Shown here: positions 1-8,910 of the stretch, in pieces | How the letters are laid out: every line of letters begins with the position of its first letter | Position numbering within the stretch: the stretch's first letter is position 1 | Assembly (NCBI RefSeq): GCF_018881925.1 | Contig: NZ_JACVPL010000003.1 | Location: 186,001 to 250,000, forward strand | Reading direction: 5' to 3' | From: Polynucleobacter sp. Latsch14-2 | Lineage (GTDB): Bacteria; Pseudomonadota; Gammaproteobacteria; Burkholderiales; Burkholderiaceae | DNA length: 64,000 bases | Program-made: the position numbers and the translations under genes | Notes under the pieces: generated by a model | Told to the model about the DNA's origin: nothing | Seen by the model: only the letters and a program-made list of their open reading frames with translations | The model's database searches: none

Positions 1-752
1 TGCAATGCCTGAATATCAATATCGGCATTTAGAACATTATCTACATAACCAACCGTAGCCAGGCGCCCCTCAAAAGCCATTACACGAATGCATTCTGCAA
101 ACATCGACCCACCCACGGTATTGATTACAAGATTCACACCCTTCCCTTCAGTGGCACTCATAACAGCCTCATAAAAGTCAGGCTTACGTGTACATAAACC
201 TAAATCTAAGCCTTCAGATTGAAGTCGATCTAACTTCGCCTGAGAGCCGGAAGTGCCAATGACTTTTGCGCCAAGAGCCTTAGCCATGGCAAGCGCTGTA
301 ACACCTACACCTGAAGTCACCCCGGGTATCAAAACCCATTCTCCTGCGCGCAAATGGCCTTGAATCACCACCATATCAAATACGACCATCGCAGTTAAAG
401 GCAAGGCTGCTGCTTGCTCCCAACTTAGATTATTTGACATGGGCATAGCCTCACGCTGATCCATCAAGGCATATTCAGCAAAGGCACCTGAACAACGCCC
501 CATGACGCGATCGCCAATTTTGAAATTTTTCACACTCTCACCGCAAGCCACCACTTCCCCTGCAGCTTCCATGCCGATGGCCTTGGCAGCTCCGGGTTTA
601 TGGAGGCCATGACTCAAAATAAATTCACCACGATTTAGGGCTGCAGCTCGCACGCGTATTTCAATTTGCTGTGCACCTGGGGCAGTGCGCTCAAGCTCAC
701 GAATTTCAATTGCAGCTTTATCGCCATCTATCCGCATCCAATACGATTGCAT
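1..752 (-). CDS. Zinc-type/quinone oxidoreductase of the MDR superfamily (C-terminus cut by window edge)
   Basis: The 250 visible codons begin with an ATG 17 bases downstream of the enoyl-CoA hydratase stop. The N-terminal GroES-like part carries GMEAAGEVVACG and a KIGDRVMGR segment. The Rossmann part has IPGVTSGVGVTALAMAKALG, the usual NADPH-binding loop. These are typical of quinone oxidoreductase-like medium-chain dehydrogenases, which reduce enones or acryloyl-type thioesters with NADPH; the exact substrate cannot be read from sequence. It is the last visible gene of an operon with Bug-1, a CoA-transferase and an enoyl-CoA hydratase, so a reductase acting on the CoA-ester product is plausible. 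The 3' end lies outside the window. Confidence 0.88.
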   Translation of the reverse strand, partial: MQSYWMRIDGDKAAIEIRELERTAPGAQQIEIRVRAAALNRGEFILSHGLHKPGAAKAIGMEAAGEVVACGESVKNFKIGDRVMGRCSGAFAEYALMDQREAMPMSNNLSWEQAAALPLTAMVVFDMVVIQGHLRAGEWVLIPGVTSGVGVTALAMAKALGAKVIGTSGSQAKLDRLQSEGLDLGLCTRKPDFYEAVMSATEGKGVNLVINTVGGSMFAECIRVMAFEGRLATVGYVDNVLNADIDIQAL

Positions 753-769
753 ATATTTCCTTTGTTAAT

Positions 770-1585
770 TTACTTGCCACGGAAAACGGGCTTACGTTTA
801 CCCATAAAGGCGCTTCGACCTTCCGCATAATCTTCACTCTCAAAACAATTACGGATCAATTGATTGCACATTTGATGATCAATCTCAGGTGATGGTTTTA
901 ATATCTGAGCAATAATTGCCTTACCAGCGCTCACTGTGATGGGCGCATTGGCGGCCAATGACTGCTGATACTCGCTCAGCAAATCGTTCAATTTTTCTGT
1001 AGGGCACACACGAGTGATCAATCCAACATCATGCGCTTCCTGAGCATCAATCCGACGTGCCGTAAAAAATAAATCCTTGGCAACAGCAGGCCCAACTAGA
1101 TCAACTAAATTTTTTAATGCCGAATATCGATAACCCAACCCCAAACGAGCAGCGGGAATAGAAAATACAGCATCAGCACTAGAGATACGAATATCACAAC
1201 TCATGGCCACATTAACGCCGCCGCCAATACAATAACCACGAATACACGCTAAGGTTGGTTTGCTAAAGTTATAAATTCCCATTAATGCTTGTTCTGCCAT
1301 GGACTCATATCTCGTTACAGCCTCTTTGGCAGCGCGCATATCTTCAAATTGAGTAATGTCAGCACCAGAAACAAAGGCCTTCTCTCCTGCGCCAGAAAAA
1401 ACGACCAAACGAATCTTGTCATCGCTCTCAGCTTGAGCCAGCAAGGGGTTTACTGCTTCCCACATGTCAACCGATAGGGCATTATGACGCGCTGGATTAT
1501 TAAATTGGATGTGTAAGGTACTACCATCGGGATCCATCCACGCTTTTACACGATCAGTTGTTGATACATATTGAATACTGCTCAT
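770..1585 (-). CDS. Enoyl-CoA hydratase/isomerase family protein
   Basis: A 271-residue crotonase-fold protein. The oxyanion-hole segments are visible as AFVSGADITQFEDM (about residues 70-83) and IRGYCIGGGVNVAMSCDIR (about 114-132). The segment that normally brings the two catalytic glutamates reads FSIPAARLGLGYRYSALK, so neither glutamate is obvious. This variant may act as an isomerase, hydrolase or decarboxylase rather than a classical hydratase (inference). Its ATG overlaps the stop of the upstream CoA-transferase (TAATG), which indicates translational coupling. The presumed role is modification of the CoA thioester made by that transferase. Confidence 0.9.
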   Translation of the reverse strand: MSSIQYVSTTDRVKAWMDPDGSTLHIQFNNPARHNALSVDMWEAVNPLLAQAESDDKIRLVVFSGAGEKAFVSGADITQFEDMRAAKEAVTRYESMAEQALMGIYNFSKPTLACIRGYCIGGGVNVAMSCDIRISSADAVFSIPAARLGLGYRYSALKNLVDLVGPAVAKDLFFTARRIDAQEAHDVGLITRVCPTEKLNDLLSEYQQSLAANAPITVSAGKAIIAQILKPSPEIDHQMCNQLIRNCFESEDYAEGRSAFMGKRKPVFRGK

Positions 1586-2775
1586 TAATAAACTCCCTGT
1601 GCTTTCAAACGCGTTAGCGTGTCGGTCTCTAGGCCCAACTCACGCAAAATCTCTTCGCTGTGCTCGCCACGTTTAGGTGCTGCACGAGCAATAGTGCTCG
1701 GTGTACGCTCTAACTGTACTGGTTGACCCACCAACCGTTGAGGGCCCTGATGAATAGATACGATATCCTTAACCATTCCTAGATGTTGTATCTGAGGTTC
1801 TTCGAATACGCCTTTGACATCATTAATCAAACCACAGGCAACACCACCGGCATTAAACTTCTCAACCCAATAAGCGCGCTCTTGAGTGGCTAAGCGACGA
1901 TTGATTTCCGCATTAATGGAATCACGATGAATAGAGCGGCCTTGCTTATCTTTATAGCGCTCATCCGTCACCCATTCCGGGGCGCCTAGAATGTCGCAGA
2001 ATCGCTCCCAAATCTTCGATCCAAATACTGCAATATTCATATACCCATCTTTTGCCTTGTATACACCTGTTGGTATGCTGGTTGGATGGTAGTTTCCAGC
2101 CTGAGTCGGCACATCACTATCAATGAGCCAACGCGATGTTTGGAAATCCATCATATACACCATGGATTCCAGCAAAGAAGTATGTAGCCACTGCCCCCTC
2201 CCCGAAGCTTCACGCTCTAAGAGGGCCACCAAAATACCTTGGGCCGCAAAAATACCGGCACATAAATCGGCAATGGGAATACCGACTCTCATAGGACCAT
2301 CACCAGGCTTGCCGGTAACTGACATCAAGCCACTCATGCCTTGTGCAATCTGATCAAAGCCTGGACGCTGTGCTAGTGGACCAGTTTGTCCAAAACCAGA
2401 AATACTCGCATAAACCAAACTAGGGTGATCCTTACTTAAAGTCTCGTAATCAATCCCAAGGCGAAATTTGACATCAGGCCGAAAATTTTCAACCACGACA
2501 TCCGCTGTGGCAATCAACTGCTTTAGTACGGCAATTCCTTCTGGCTCTTTTAAATTCAGAGTGATTGAACGTTTATTGCGATGGGTATATTGATAGTCAG
2601 AGCCGTCCTGACCTCCTAAGGTGTCATCTCCACGCATATGCTCTGGCATTTGCACTTGAATGACATCAGCACCCCAATCGGCTAGTTGGCGACAAGCCGT
2701 TGGTCCAGCACGAACTTGCGTTAAGTCAATAACGCGAAAACGGGAGAGTGCAGCAGAAGCGGGTAAATGTGGCAT
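1585..2775 (-). CDS. Family III CoA-transferase (CaiB/BaiF type)
   Basis: A 396-residue protein with the family N-terminus FRVIDLTQVRAGPTACRQLA, a DVVVENFRPDV segment, and the GIPIADLCAG region that holds the catalytic aspartate (about residue 168). Such enzymes move CoA between a donor thioester and a carboxylic acid in the cytoplasm, activating the acid for breakdown. It lies 80 bases downstream of Bug-1 and overlaps the next gene by one base. The simplest reading is that Bug-1 captures the acid that this enzyme activates. Length and motifs fit the family; the substrate is unknown. Confidence 0.92.
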   Translation of the reverse strand: MPHLPASAALSRFRVIDLTQVRAGPTACRQLADWGADVIQVQMPEHMRGDDTLGGQDGSDYQYTHRNKRSITLNLKEPEGIAVLKQLIATADVVVENFRPDVKFRLGIDYETLSKDHPSLVYASISGFGQTGPLAQRPGFDQIAQGMSGLMSVTGKPGDGPMRVGIPIADLCAGIFAAQGILVALLEREASGRGQWLHTSLLESMVYMMDFQTSRWLIDSDVPTQAGNYHPTSIPTGVYKAKDGYMNIAVFGSKIWERFCDILGAPEWVTDERYKDKQGRSIHRDSINAEINRRLATQERAYWVEKFNAGGVACGLINDVKGVFEEPQIQHLGMVKDIVSIHQGPQRLVGQPVQLERTPSTIARAAPKRGEHSEEILRELGLETDTLTRLKAQGVY

Positions 2776-2824
2776 AAAAGTGCGCCTTCAATATCAATAT
2801 ATTCGGATGAATTCTGGAAACGCA

Positions 2825-2848
2825 GGGCCTCTAAAAAACTAGAAGCCC
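2825..2848 (-). other. Intercistronic stem-loop after Bug-1
   Basis: On the minus strand GGGCTTCT pairs with AGAGGCCC (one G-U pair) around an eight-base U-rich loop. It lies between the Bug-1 stop and the CoA-transferase start and has no following T-tract. A stem here could attenuate or protect the mRNA so that the binding protein outnumbers the enzymes, as seen in other binding-protein operons. That role is inference. Confidence 0.3.
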
Positions 2849-2855
2849 CACTTGA

Positions 2856-3809
2856 TTAATCAATTTTCAGGTTATTGTCTTTTGCAAATTTCTGCCAATA
2901 CAGGATTTCTTGCTTAAAAGATTTCTCAAACTTATCCGGTGGAGTGGCAATAATATCAAAGCCCTCATCGCCAAACTTCTTACTCAACTCCGGACTTGAT
3001 AATGACTTCGTAATAGCCAGATAAATACGATCGACAATTGGCCTTGGAGTTTGTGGAGGCGCAAAAATACCAAACCAATTATTGATATCGTAGCCCGGCA
3101 ACACTTCAGCAACGCTAGGAACATTAGGTAGCGATAGCATTCTTTGGCCACTTGAGACCGCAATTGGAATGACCTTGCCGCTACGAATATGCTGCATTAA
3201 ACCCGGAGCCGTTCCAAAGGACATGTTAATTTGACCCCCCAGCAAATCAGCTAAAGCTCCTCCACTGCCCTTGTAATGAACCATTGTCATTTCAGTTCCG
3301 CTAGATTTTTCGAGTAACTCAGCCGCTAGATGTGAGATCTGACCAGCACCAGCAGTACCGATTGTCACCTTCCCAGGATTTGCTTTTGCATACGCCAATA
3401 ACTCCTTTAAATTTTTAAAGGGCGCACCAGGATATGCAACAAGCAATTGGGGGGCATTAGCAACCTTAGTAATGGCCACCAAACTCTGCGTATCAAATGG
3501 CAGCTTAAAAAATGTTGGGTTGCTCGTAATGGCGCTATTGGTTAATAAAATGGTGTAGCCATCCGGAGCAGCTTTGGCAACTGCCTCTGTGCCAATAATG
3601 CTTGAAGCACCAGGTTTGTTGTCGACAATGACAGCAACCCCCAACTCCCCAGATATTTTTTCAGCCAACACTCGGCCCAAGGCATCTGACCCACCTCCAG
3701 GCGCAAAAGGAATAATCATCCTGATTGTGCGATTGGGATAATCGGCAGCATTCGCTGCCAATGAAAATTGGCAGAAAACCGCTAGAAAGAAAGTTAAAAA
3801 TAGTCTCAT
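2856..3809 (-). CDS. Bug-1: tripartite tricarboxylate transporter substrate-binding protein
   Basis: A 317-residue periplasmic binding protein of the Bug (TctC) family. A Sec signal peptide spans about residues 1-21, ending ANA before ADYPNR. The first ligand loop is PFAPGGGSDALGR (about 34-46). The second-lobe loop is TAGAGQISHLAAELL, followed by HYKGSGGALADLLGGQI and the C-terminal hallmark LPNVPSVAEVLPGYD. Bug proteins hold small carboxylates between two lobes by main-chain contacts in these loops and deliver them to TctAB membrane proteins, none of which is nearby. It is the first gene of the operon with CoA-transferase, hydratase and MDR reductase, and diverges from a lactonase-like gene. 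Confidence 0.95.
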   Translation of the reverse strand: MRLFLTFFLAVFCQFSLAANAADYPNRTIRMIIPFAPGGGSDALGRVLAEKISGELGVAVIVDNKPGASSIIGTEAVAKAAPDGYTILLTNSAITSNPTFFKLPFDTQSLVAITKVANAPQLLVAYPGAPFKNLKELLAYAKANPGKVTIGTAGAGQISHLAAELLEKSSGTEMTMVHYKGSGGALADLLGGQINMSFGTAPGLMQHIRSGKVIPIAVSSGQRMLSLPNVPSVAEVLPGYDINNWFGIFAPPQTPRPIVDRIYLAITKSLSSPELSKKFGDEGFDIIATPPDKFEKSFKQEILYWQKFAKDNNLKID

Positions 3810-3895
3810 TTAGTCCTATTACCTTGTTTTAAAAAGAGCTGGCAAGTAAGATCTTTGTTATTCATCTAACTATAAATTAAAAAAGTGGAGACAAA

Positions 3896-4813
3896 ATGTT
3901 TAATGCACCCCCTGTTCTAGGCACAGAGGTGTTTGCTCGCATTCCCGATCAGTACCGTAAAGCTGGACAACTCTCAAACGAACGCCTACAGGCCGGAAAA
4001 GGCACCCTTAAAACCGATAGCTACATTGAGGGACCCTCATTTGATCGAGAGGGTAACCTCTACATTGTTGATATTGCCTTTGGCTTAATTTATCAAATTA
4101 GCCCCCAAGGGGTGGTGAAATTAGTTGCCGAATATGATGGTGAGCCTAATGGCCTCAAAATCCATCAAGATGGGCGGATTTTTATCGCGGATCATAAAAA
4201 TGGTTTAATGCTTTTAGATCAGCCTCAAGGCGTGGTAAAGCCGTTTATTGAGCGCTATAAAACCGAGTCATTTAAGGGCTTAAATGATTTGGTTTTTTCA
4301 AAAAATGGTAATCTCTATTTCACAGATCAAGGGCAAACTGGCCTTCAAGACCCATCCGGTCGAGTCTTCTGTCTCAATAAAGCAGGAGATTTAGCCTGTC
4401 TTTTGAATAATGTTCCAAGCCCCAACGGGATCGCCCTAAACCCCCAAGAAAGTGTTTTATATATTGCCGCCACTCGTGCTAATAGCGTCTGGCGTGCAAT
4501 GCTACTTCCTGATGGCTCTATCACTCGGGTTGGCAACTTTATACAAATGTCTGGCGGCTCGGGCCCTGATGGGCTAGCACTTGATCAGACTGGTAACATC
4601 TATGTAGCTCATGCAGGCTTTGGTGCTGTTTGGAAATTCTCGCCACAAGGTGAGCCCCTGCTACGCATCAACTCTTGTACTGGACTCATGACAACCAACA
4701 TTGCCTTTGGTGGAAAAGATCGCCAAGATCTTTACATTACAGAATCTGAATCAGGCAGCATCCTTGTAGCACGTATGGATACCCCTGGACTCCCTCTCTA
4801 CTCTCACGAATAA
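3896..4813 (+). CDS. SMP-30/gluconolactonase family lactone hydrolase
   Basis: A 305-residue six-bladed beta-propeller protein without a signal peptide. The three metal ligands of the family are recognisable: Glu in YIEGPSFDREGNLY (about residue 45), Asn in SPNGIALNPQES and Asp in SGPDGLALDQTGNIY. It should therefore be a metal-dependent lactonase in the cytoplasm. The start is supported by GTGGAGACAAA directly before the ATG. The Ldh-type dehydrogenase begins one base after its stop and Bug-2 follows, so the three form an operon. A dehydrogenase producing a lactone and a lactonase opening it would fit, but the sugar acid or other substrate is not identifiable. Confidence 0.92.
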   Translation: MFNAPPVLGTEVFARIPDQYRKAGQLSNERLQAGKGTLKTDSYIEGPSFDREGNLYIVDIAFGLIYQISPQGVVKLVAEYDGEPNGLKIHQDGRIFIADHKNGLMLLDQPQGVVKPFIERYKTESFKGLNDLVFSKNGNLYFTDQGQTGLQDPSGRVFCLNKAGDLACLLNNVPSPNGIALNPQESVLYIAATRANSVWRAMLLPDGSITRVGNFIQMSGGSGPDGLALDQTGNIYVAHAGFGAVWKFSPQGEPLLRINSCTGLMTTNIAFGGKDRQDLYITESESGSILVARMDTPGLPLYSHE

Positions 4814-4814
4814 T

Positions 4815-5873
4815 ATGACCAATCAACAAAAATACATCAAGTCGGAAGACCTCGTTCGATTCACTCAAGCCGTCTACGAAAGCGAAGGAGTCCCAAAGGA
4901 AGATGCGCATTTAGCCGCCGACACTTTAGTTCAATCTGAGCTATGGGGACACTCGTCACATGGCTTATTGAGACTATCTTGGTACTATGCTCGGCTTCGC
5001 TCTGGCGCCATGAAGGCGCAGACCAACACCACACTAGCGGTTGATTCCAATGCTATCGCCGTTCTCGATGGTGGCGATGGAGTAGGTCAAGTGATTGCTA
5101 AACGCGCAATTGAAGAGTCAATTGAGCGCGCTAAGAAACATAGTGTTGGCATCGTCTCAGTCAGAAACTCAAATCATTTTGGTACCTGCATGTACTTCAC
5201 CAGAATGGGGGCTAAAAATGGTTGCATTACGATTCTGATGAGTAATGCGGGGCCTAACATGGCGCCTTGGGGCGGTCGCAAAAAGAAAATCGGCACCAAT
5301 CCCTGGTCAATCGCAGTGCCTGCTGGTAAACATGGGGCAGTCGTGATGGATATGGCTAACTCCGGCGTAGCACGCGGCAAAATCTATTTAGCTCAGAAGC
5401 GTCGCCAGCCTATACCAAATGACTGGGCAATCGATAAAGATGGGCGCCCGACAACAGATCCGCAAGCAGCCATTGAAGGTTTTATTCTTCCGATGGCAGG
5501 CCACAAAGGGTATGTCATGGGCGTCATGGTCGATATATTGTCTGGCGTTCTTTCTGGTAGCTCATTTTTAGATCAAGTTCACGGCCCTTACGACCCTGTC
5601 AATAGAAGTGGTGCCGGTCACTTAGCCATCTCTTTAAATGTAGCAGCCTTTCAACCCCTAGCTGAATTTGAAGAGCGCATGGATGAATACATTCACTCAT
5701 TGAAAGATGTGCCACTTGCCGAGGGACATAAGCAAGTTTATTTCCCCGGAGAGATGGAAGCACAAGCAGATGCTGAAAATCGGCGCTTAGGTCTTTTGCT
5801 GCCAGAGGACACCATACTCAGTCTCAAACAAGTTGCCATCGAATCTGGACAAGAAAAGCTGCTCCCTTTCTAA
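4815..5873 (+). CDS. Ldh family (malate/L-lactate/ureidoglycolate-type) NAD(P)-dependent oxidoreductase
   Basis: A 352-residue protein of the 'type 2' malate/L-lactate dehydrogenase family. Visible family signatures are the N-terminal ELWGHSSHGLLRL, the VRNSNHFGTCMYFTRM segment, PWGGRKKKIGTNPWSIAVPA and the C-terminal AGHKGYVMGVMVDILSG. These enzymes oxidise 2-hydroxy acids (or reduce the keto acids) with NAD(P). It starts one base after the lactonase gene and is followed 21 bases later by Bug-2. A second family member occurs elsewhere in the window, also beside a Bug gene. The substrate is likely a 2-hydroxycarboxylate imported through Bug-2 (inference). Confidence 0.93.
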   Translation: MTNQQKYIKSEDLVRFTQAVYESEGVPKEDAHLAADTLVQSELWGHSSHGLLRLSWYYARLRSGAMKAQTNTTLAVDSNAIAVLDGGDGVGQVIAKRAIEESIERAKKHSVGIVSVRNSNHFGTCMYFTRMGAKNGCITILMSNAGPNMAPWGGRKKKIGTNPWSIAVPAGKHGAVVMDMANSGVARGKIYLAQKRRQPIPNDWAIDKDGRPTTDPQAAIEGFILPMAGHKGYVMGVMVDILSGVLSGSSFLDQVHGPYDPVNRSGAGHLAISLNVAAFQPLAEFEERMDEYIHSLKDVPLAEGHKQVYFPGEMEAQADAENRRLGLLLPEDTILSLKQVAIESGQEKLLPF

Positions 5874-5894
5874 ATCGAATCACCCAAGATATCC

Positions 5895-6863
5895 ATGAAA
5901 ACCATCCAATATTTATGCTTCATCATCTGCTGTGTATTAAGCCACCTAGGATTTGCTCAGCCGACGGCTCCATGGCCTACACGAACAGTCAAAATTGTTT
6001 CTGGGTTAGGTCCTGGGAGCAGCATGGATTTGGTTGCTAGAACAATAGCGCCTACCCTTTCTGAGATTTGGGGCCAACCGGTCATAGTGGAAAATAAAAC
6101 CGGGGCTGCAGGTAACGTCGCTGCTGGTTATGTAGCTGGGGTTGAAGATGATCACACCATTTTGATTGCGCAAAATGCTATTACGATCAGCGCCTCTTTT
6201 TATCCAAAACTTTCTTATAACCTGAAGAAGGATTTAAAGCCTGTCAGTCAAATCACCTCAATGCCTTTAGTGGTTGTGGTGAATAATAATCTCCCCGTTA
6301 AAAATCTAAAAGAATTAATAGAGTACGCAAAACAACGCCCTAATGAATTGAACTTTAGTTCGGCAGGCATTGGTAACGCTGATCATATGGCGGGAGAATT
6401 ACTAAATGCTCAGGCTGGGATCACAATGACCCATGTGCCATTCACTAGCGGCGCATTGGCGCTGAATGCTGTAATGGCCGGTGATGTACAGATGTACTTA
6501 CCTGGACTACCAGTAAGCGTGCCCAATATTAAAGCGGGTAAAGTGAAAGCGCTTGCCGTAACCACCAGCAAGCGCGCACCCGTATTAAGCGAACTCCCCA
6601 CCGTCGCGGAAGCTGCAATTCCAGGTTTTTCAGTCCCCCTCTGGTATGGGATCTTTGCAAATCAAACGATGTCAGATGCCTCTATGAAGAAACTGGCAAG
6701 TGATTTGAATAAAGCGATTAAAACACCAGATATTCAAAACAAGATTGGCTCAAGTGGCATTGATTTAGTTGGAAGCACCCCAGAAGCATTCAAGGTATTT
6801 GTCAATAATGAAATGGATCTGTGGGCGCAAACTATTAAAGCCAGGAATCTCAAACCGGATTAA
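5895..6863 (+). CDS. Bug-2: tripartite tricarboxylate transporter substrate-binding protein
   Basis: 322 residues with a Sec signal peptide ending near LGFA|QPTAPWP. Ligand loops read GLGPGSSMDLVAR and SSAGIGNADHMAGELL. The usual PYKG element is PFTSGALALNAVMAGDV, so the lysine-glycine pair is replaced by Thr-Ser. Its first loop also lacks the double glycine (PGSS instead of PGGx). These changes suggest a different ligand from the canonical members. It is the third gene of the lactonase and dehydrogenase operon. Its last 14 bases overlap the 3' end of the convergent fumarylacetoacetase-family gene. Confidence 0.95.
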   Translation: MKTIQYLCFIICCVLSHLGFAQPTAPWPTRTVKIVSGLGPGSSMDLVARTIAPTLSEIWGQPVIVENKTGAAGNVAAGYVAGVEDDHTILIAQNAITISASFYPKLSYNLKKDLKPVSQITSMPLVVVVNNNLPVKNLKELIEYAKQRPNELNFSSAGIGNADHMAGELLNAQAGITMTHVPFTSGALALNAVMAGDVQMYLPGLPVSVPNIKAGKVKALAVTTSKRAPVLSELPTVAEAAIPGFSVPLWYGIFANQTMSDASMKKLASDLNKAIKTPDIQNKIGSSGIDLVGSTPEAFKVFVNNEMDLWAQTIKARNLKPD

Positions 6864-7824
6864 ATCGACTCACCGGGTTAATGAGGGTGCCAATACCCTC
6901 AATCTCTGACTCCACAATATCTCCAGGCTGGTTATAGCCTTTAGCGGGTACTAACTTCTCACCATCCTCTGGTGGCATCCAATTGCCGCCCAAAGATTTA
7001 TCCGAAGACCAGGCGGTCCCCGCCGGAGTTCCCGTAATGATCACCATGCCAGGCCTCAGAGTGAAATTAATTGAGAAGAAGTGAACTAATTCAGCGCAGG
7101 TCCAGATCATATCCCCTGTATTTCCTGACTGGCGAAGTTCACCATTAATTCTGGTTCGTAGACTTAAGGTTTGTGGATCCCTAATCTCATCGGTCGTCAC
7201 AATGCAGGGGCCTAAAGGTGCAGATGAATCAAATGCTTTACCCCTACCAAGCTCATACCAAGTACTACCATCAGGCTTAAAGCGCACTTGACGGTCGCGA
7301 GCAGTAACATCATTCACAATTGTGTAACCAAAGACATGGTCTAAGGCGGATTCCACTGGAATATGCCGCCCCGGCTTACCAATCACAATCGCCAATTCTG
7401 TTTCAGAATCGAGCTTTTCCGTTAACAAAGGGTCATAGATAATCGCCTCATTAGGTCCCACAACACAATCCCCAGTTTTTACAAAGAATTCTGGCTCCTT
7501 GCCAGATAAGGGAGCATTTGCCTTCTCTTTATTGTGAGAATGGTAGTTGCTTCCAGAGCACAAGATAGTGCTTGGAATCATTGGGGCAAGTAAGTTGATT
7601 TGATCTAGTGCATGCACTTTCTGCTGATCCAAAAAAGCATGTTTCTGGATTGCCAGCAAATCTATTTTCTTTTCAGCGGATAGCTTGATGAGCCCCGCCA
7701 TATCTCCGGGATAAACAGCCCCCCTATCAGACAAAGCATGAATTTCAGCCACTTGATTGTTTAATAAAAAACCAAGCTTAGGTAAATCCGGTTGATTGAC
7801 TGTTGAAAATCGAATTAATTTCAT
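6850..7824 (-). CDS. Fumarylacetoacetate hydrolase family protein
   Basis: A 324-residue protein with the catalytic FAH domain in its C-terminal two thirds. The metal-binding pattern is seen in KLDSETELAIVIGKPGRHIP and GYTIVNDVTARDRQ, followed by the ITGTPAGTAWS motif. The N-terminal MKLIRFSTVNQPDLPKLGFL domain is usual for the subgroup containing acylpyruvases, ureidoglycolate lyase-like and 2-keto-acid hydratase enzymes. It would cleave a C-C bond in a beta-diketo acid, or hydrate or decarboxylate a keto acid, in the cytoplasm. It is expressed after Bug-3, 11 bases apart, and the two likely share a substrate. Confidence 0.92.
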   Translation of the reverse strand: MKLIRFSTVNQPDLPKLGFLLNNQVAEIHALSDRGAVYPGDMAGLIKLSAEKKIDLLAIQKHAFLDQQKVHALDQINLLAPMIPSTILCSGSNYHSHNKEKANAPLSGKEPEFFVKTGDCVVGPNEAIIYDPLLTEKLDSETELAIVIGKPGRHIPVESALDHVFGYTIVNDVTARDRQVRFKPDGSTWYELGRGKAFDSSAPLGPCIVTTDEIRDPQTLSLRTRINGELRQSGNTGDMIWTCAELVHFFSINFTLRPGMVIITGTPAGTAWSSDKSLGGNWMPPEDGEKLVPAKGYNQPGDIVESEIEGIGTLINPVSRFNPV

Positions 7825-7835
7825 AATGCTTTCGC

Positions 7836-8822
7836 TTATTCTAGTTTGCCCATTTTCTTCACAACTAACGCAAGTCGCTTCTGGTCTTGGGCAATAAATT
7901 TTTCAAAATCAGCCCCATCAAGATATTTGATTGGCGTATTCATTCCGCCCATTGCAGCTATAAATCCCGGGTCGTTAATTGAATTTTTTGCGGCTTTACG
8001 TAACTGTGTCAGCTTTGCTTGAGATAGGCCTGCTGGAGCAAATAAGCCCGACCAAATATAAAACTCGACATCATAGCCTTGCTCTTTCATCGTTGGCAGA
8101 TCGGGGTAAGCCTTCAAACGCTCTGCACCCCACGTGCCTAAAAATCGTACTGTGCCTGCTTTTTGATGTGCCGCAGCAGTGCCGGGAGCTTGCGCTACGA
8201 CATCCACCTGCCCTGCTAATAAGGCAGTCATAGATGGCCCGCCGCCGTTATACGGCACGTGCACAAGATCAACCCCAGCCGCCTGCCACAGCATGGCCTG
8301 TGCAACATGGGTAGTGCCATAAATTCCAGAAGAGCTATAGGAAAACTTCCCAGGATTGGCTTTTGCATCTTTAATCAAATCGCCAACTGTTTTCCAGGGG
8401 CTATCAGCTTTCACAACTAGTACCGTTGGATCAGCAGAGACCAAAGCGATCGGCGTGAAATTAGCCATCGTATAAGACTGAGGCTTGCCAGACACCTTTT
8501 CAGATTCAGGAATAATAAGGATGCTAGATAAGGCCATCAGAAGTGTATTGCCGTCTGGTTTTTGCTTAGCTGCATACGCCATTCCCACAGCACCTCCAGC
8601 GCCAATTTTATTTTCAACGATGACAGCTTGGCCCAATTCTTTGCCCAAAGGAACCGCCAAGGGTCTTGCTGTGATATCAGCAATTCCACCGGGGGCTAGC
8701 GGCACAATCAAATTAACAATCCTATCCGACGCCTCCACCGCATAGGATCCTTGCGTCACCAGTAGCGCAAATAAGATAGAGAACATATAAAGAATGCGAA
8801 AGCTACGGATATTAAAATTCAT
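7836..8822 (-). CDS. Bug-3: tripartite tricarboxylate transporter substrate-binding protein
   Basis: 328 residues with a signal peptide ending near QGSYA|VEASDR. The ligand loops are PLAPGGIADITAR and YSSSGIYGTTHVAQAM. The PYKG element reads PYNGGGPSMTALLAGQV. The C-terminal signature is YPDLPTMKEQGYDVEF. It is the leader of a two-gene operon with the FAH-family enzyme. The CoA-transferase upstream ends 88 bases away on the same strand, so the two units may be cotranscribed. Confidence 0.95.
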   Translation of the reverse strand: MNFNIRSFRILYMFSILFALLVTQGSYAVEASDRIVNLIVPLAPGGIADITARPLAVPLGKELGQAVIVENKIGAGGAVGMAYAAKQKPDGNTLLMALSSILIIPESEKVSGKPQSYTMANFTPIALVSADPTVLVVKADSPWKTVGDLIKDAKANPGKFSYSSSGIYGTTHVAQAMLWQAAGVDLVHVPYNGGGPSMTALLAGQVDVVAQAPGTAAAHQKAGTVRFLGTWGAERLKAYPDLPTMKEQGYDVEFYIWSGLFAPAGLSQAKLTQLRKAAKNSINDPGFIAAMGGMNTPIKYLDGADFEKFIAQDQKRLALVVKKMGKLE

Positions 8823-8910
8823 AATGGCAATCGAGGAAAAAATAATAGTTGGTTAAAGAGTGAATAGGTCGATTGCTATGCTATCAACCTTGCTTGTTGT
8901 GCATGAAACA

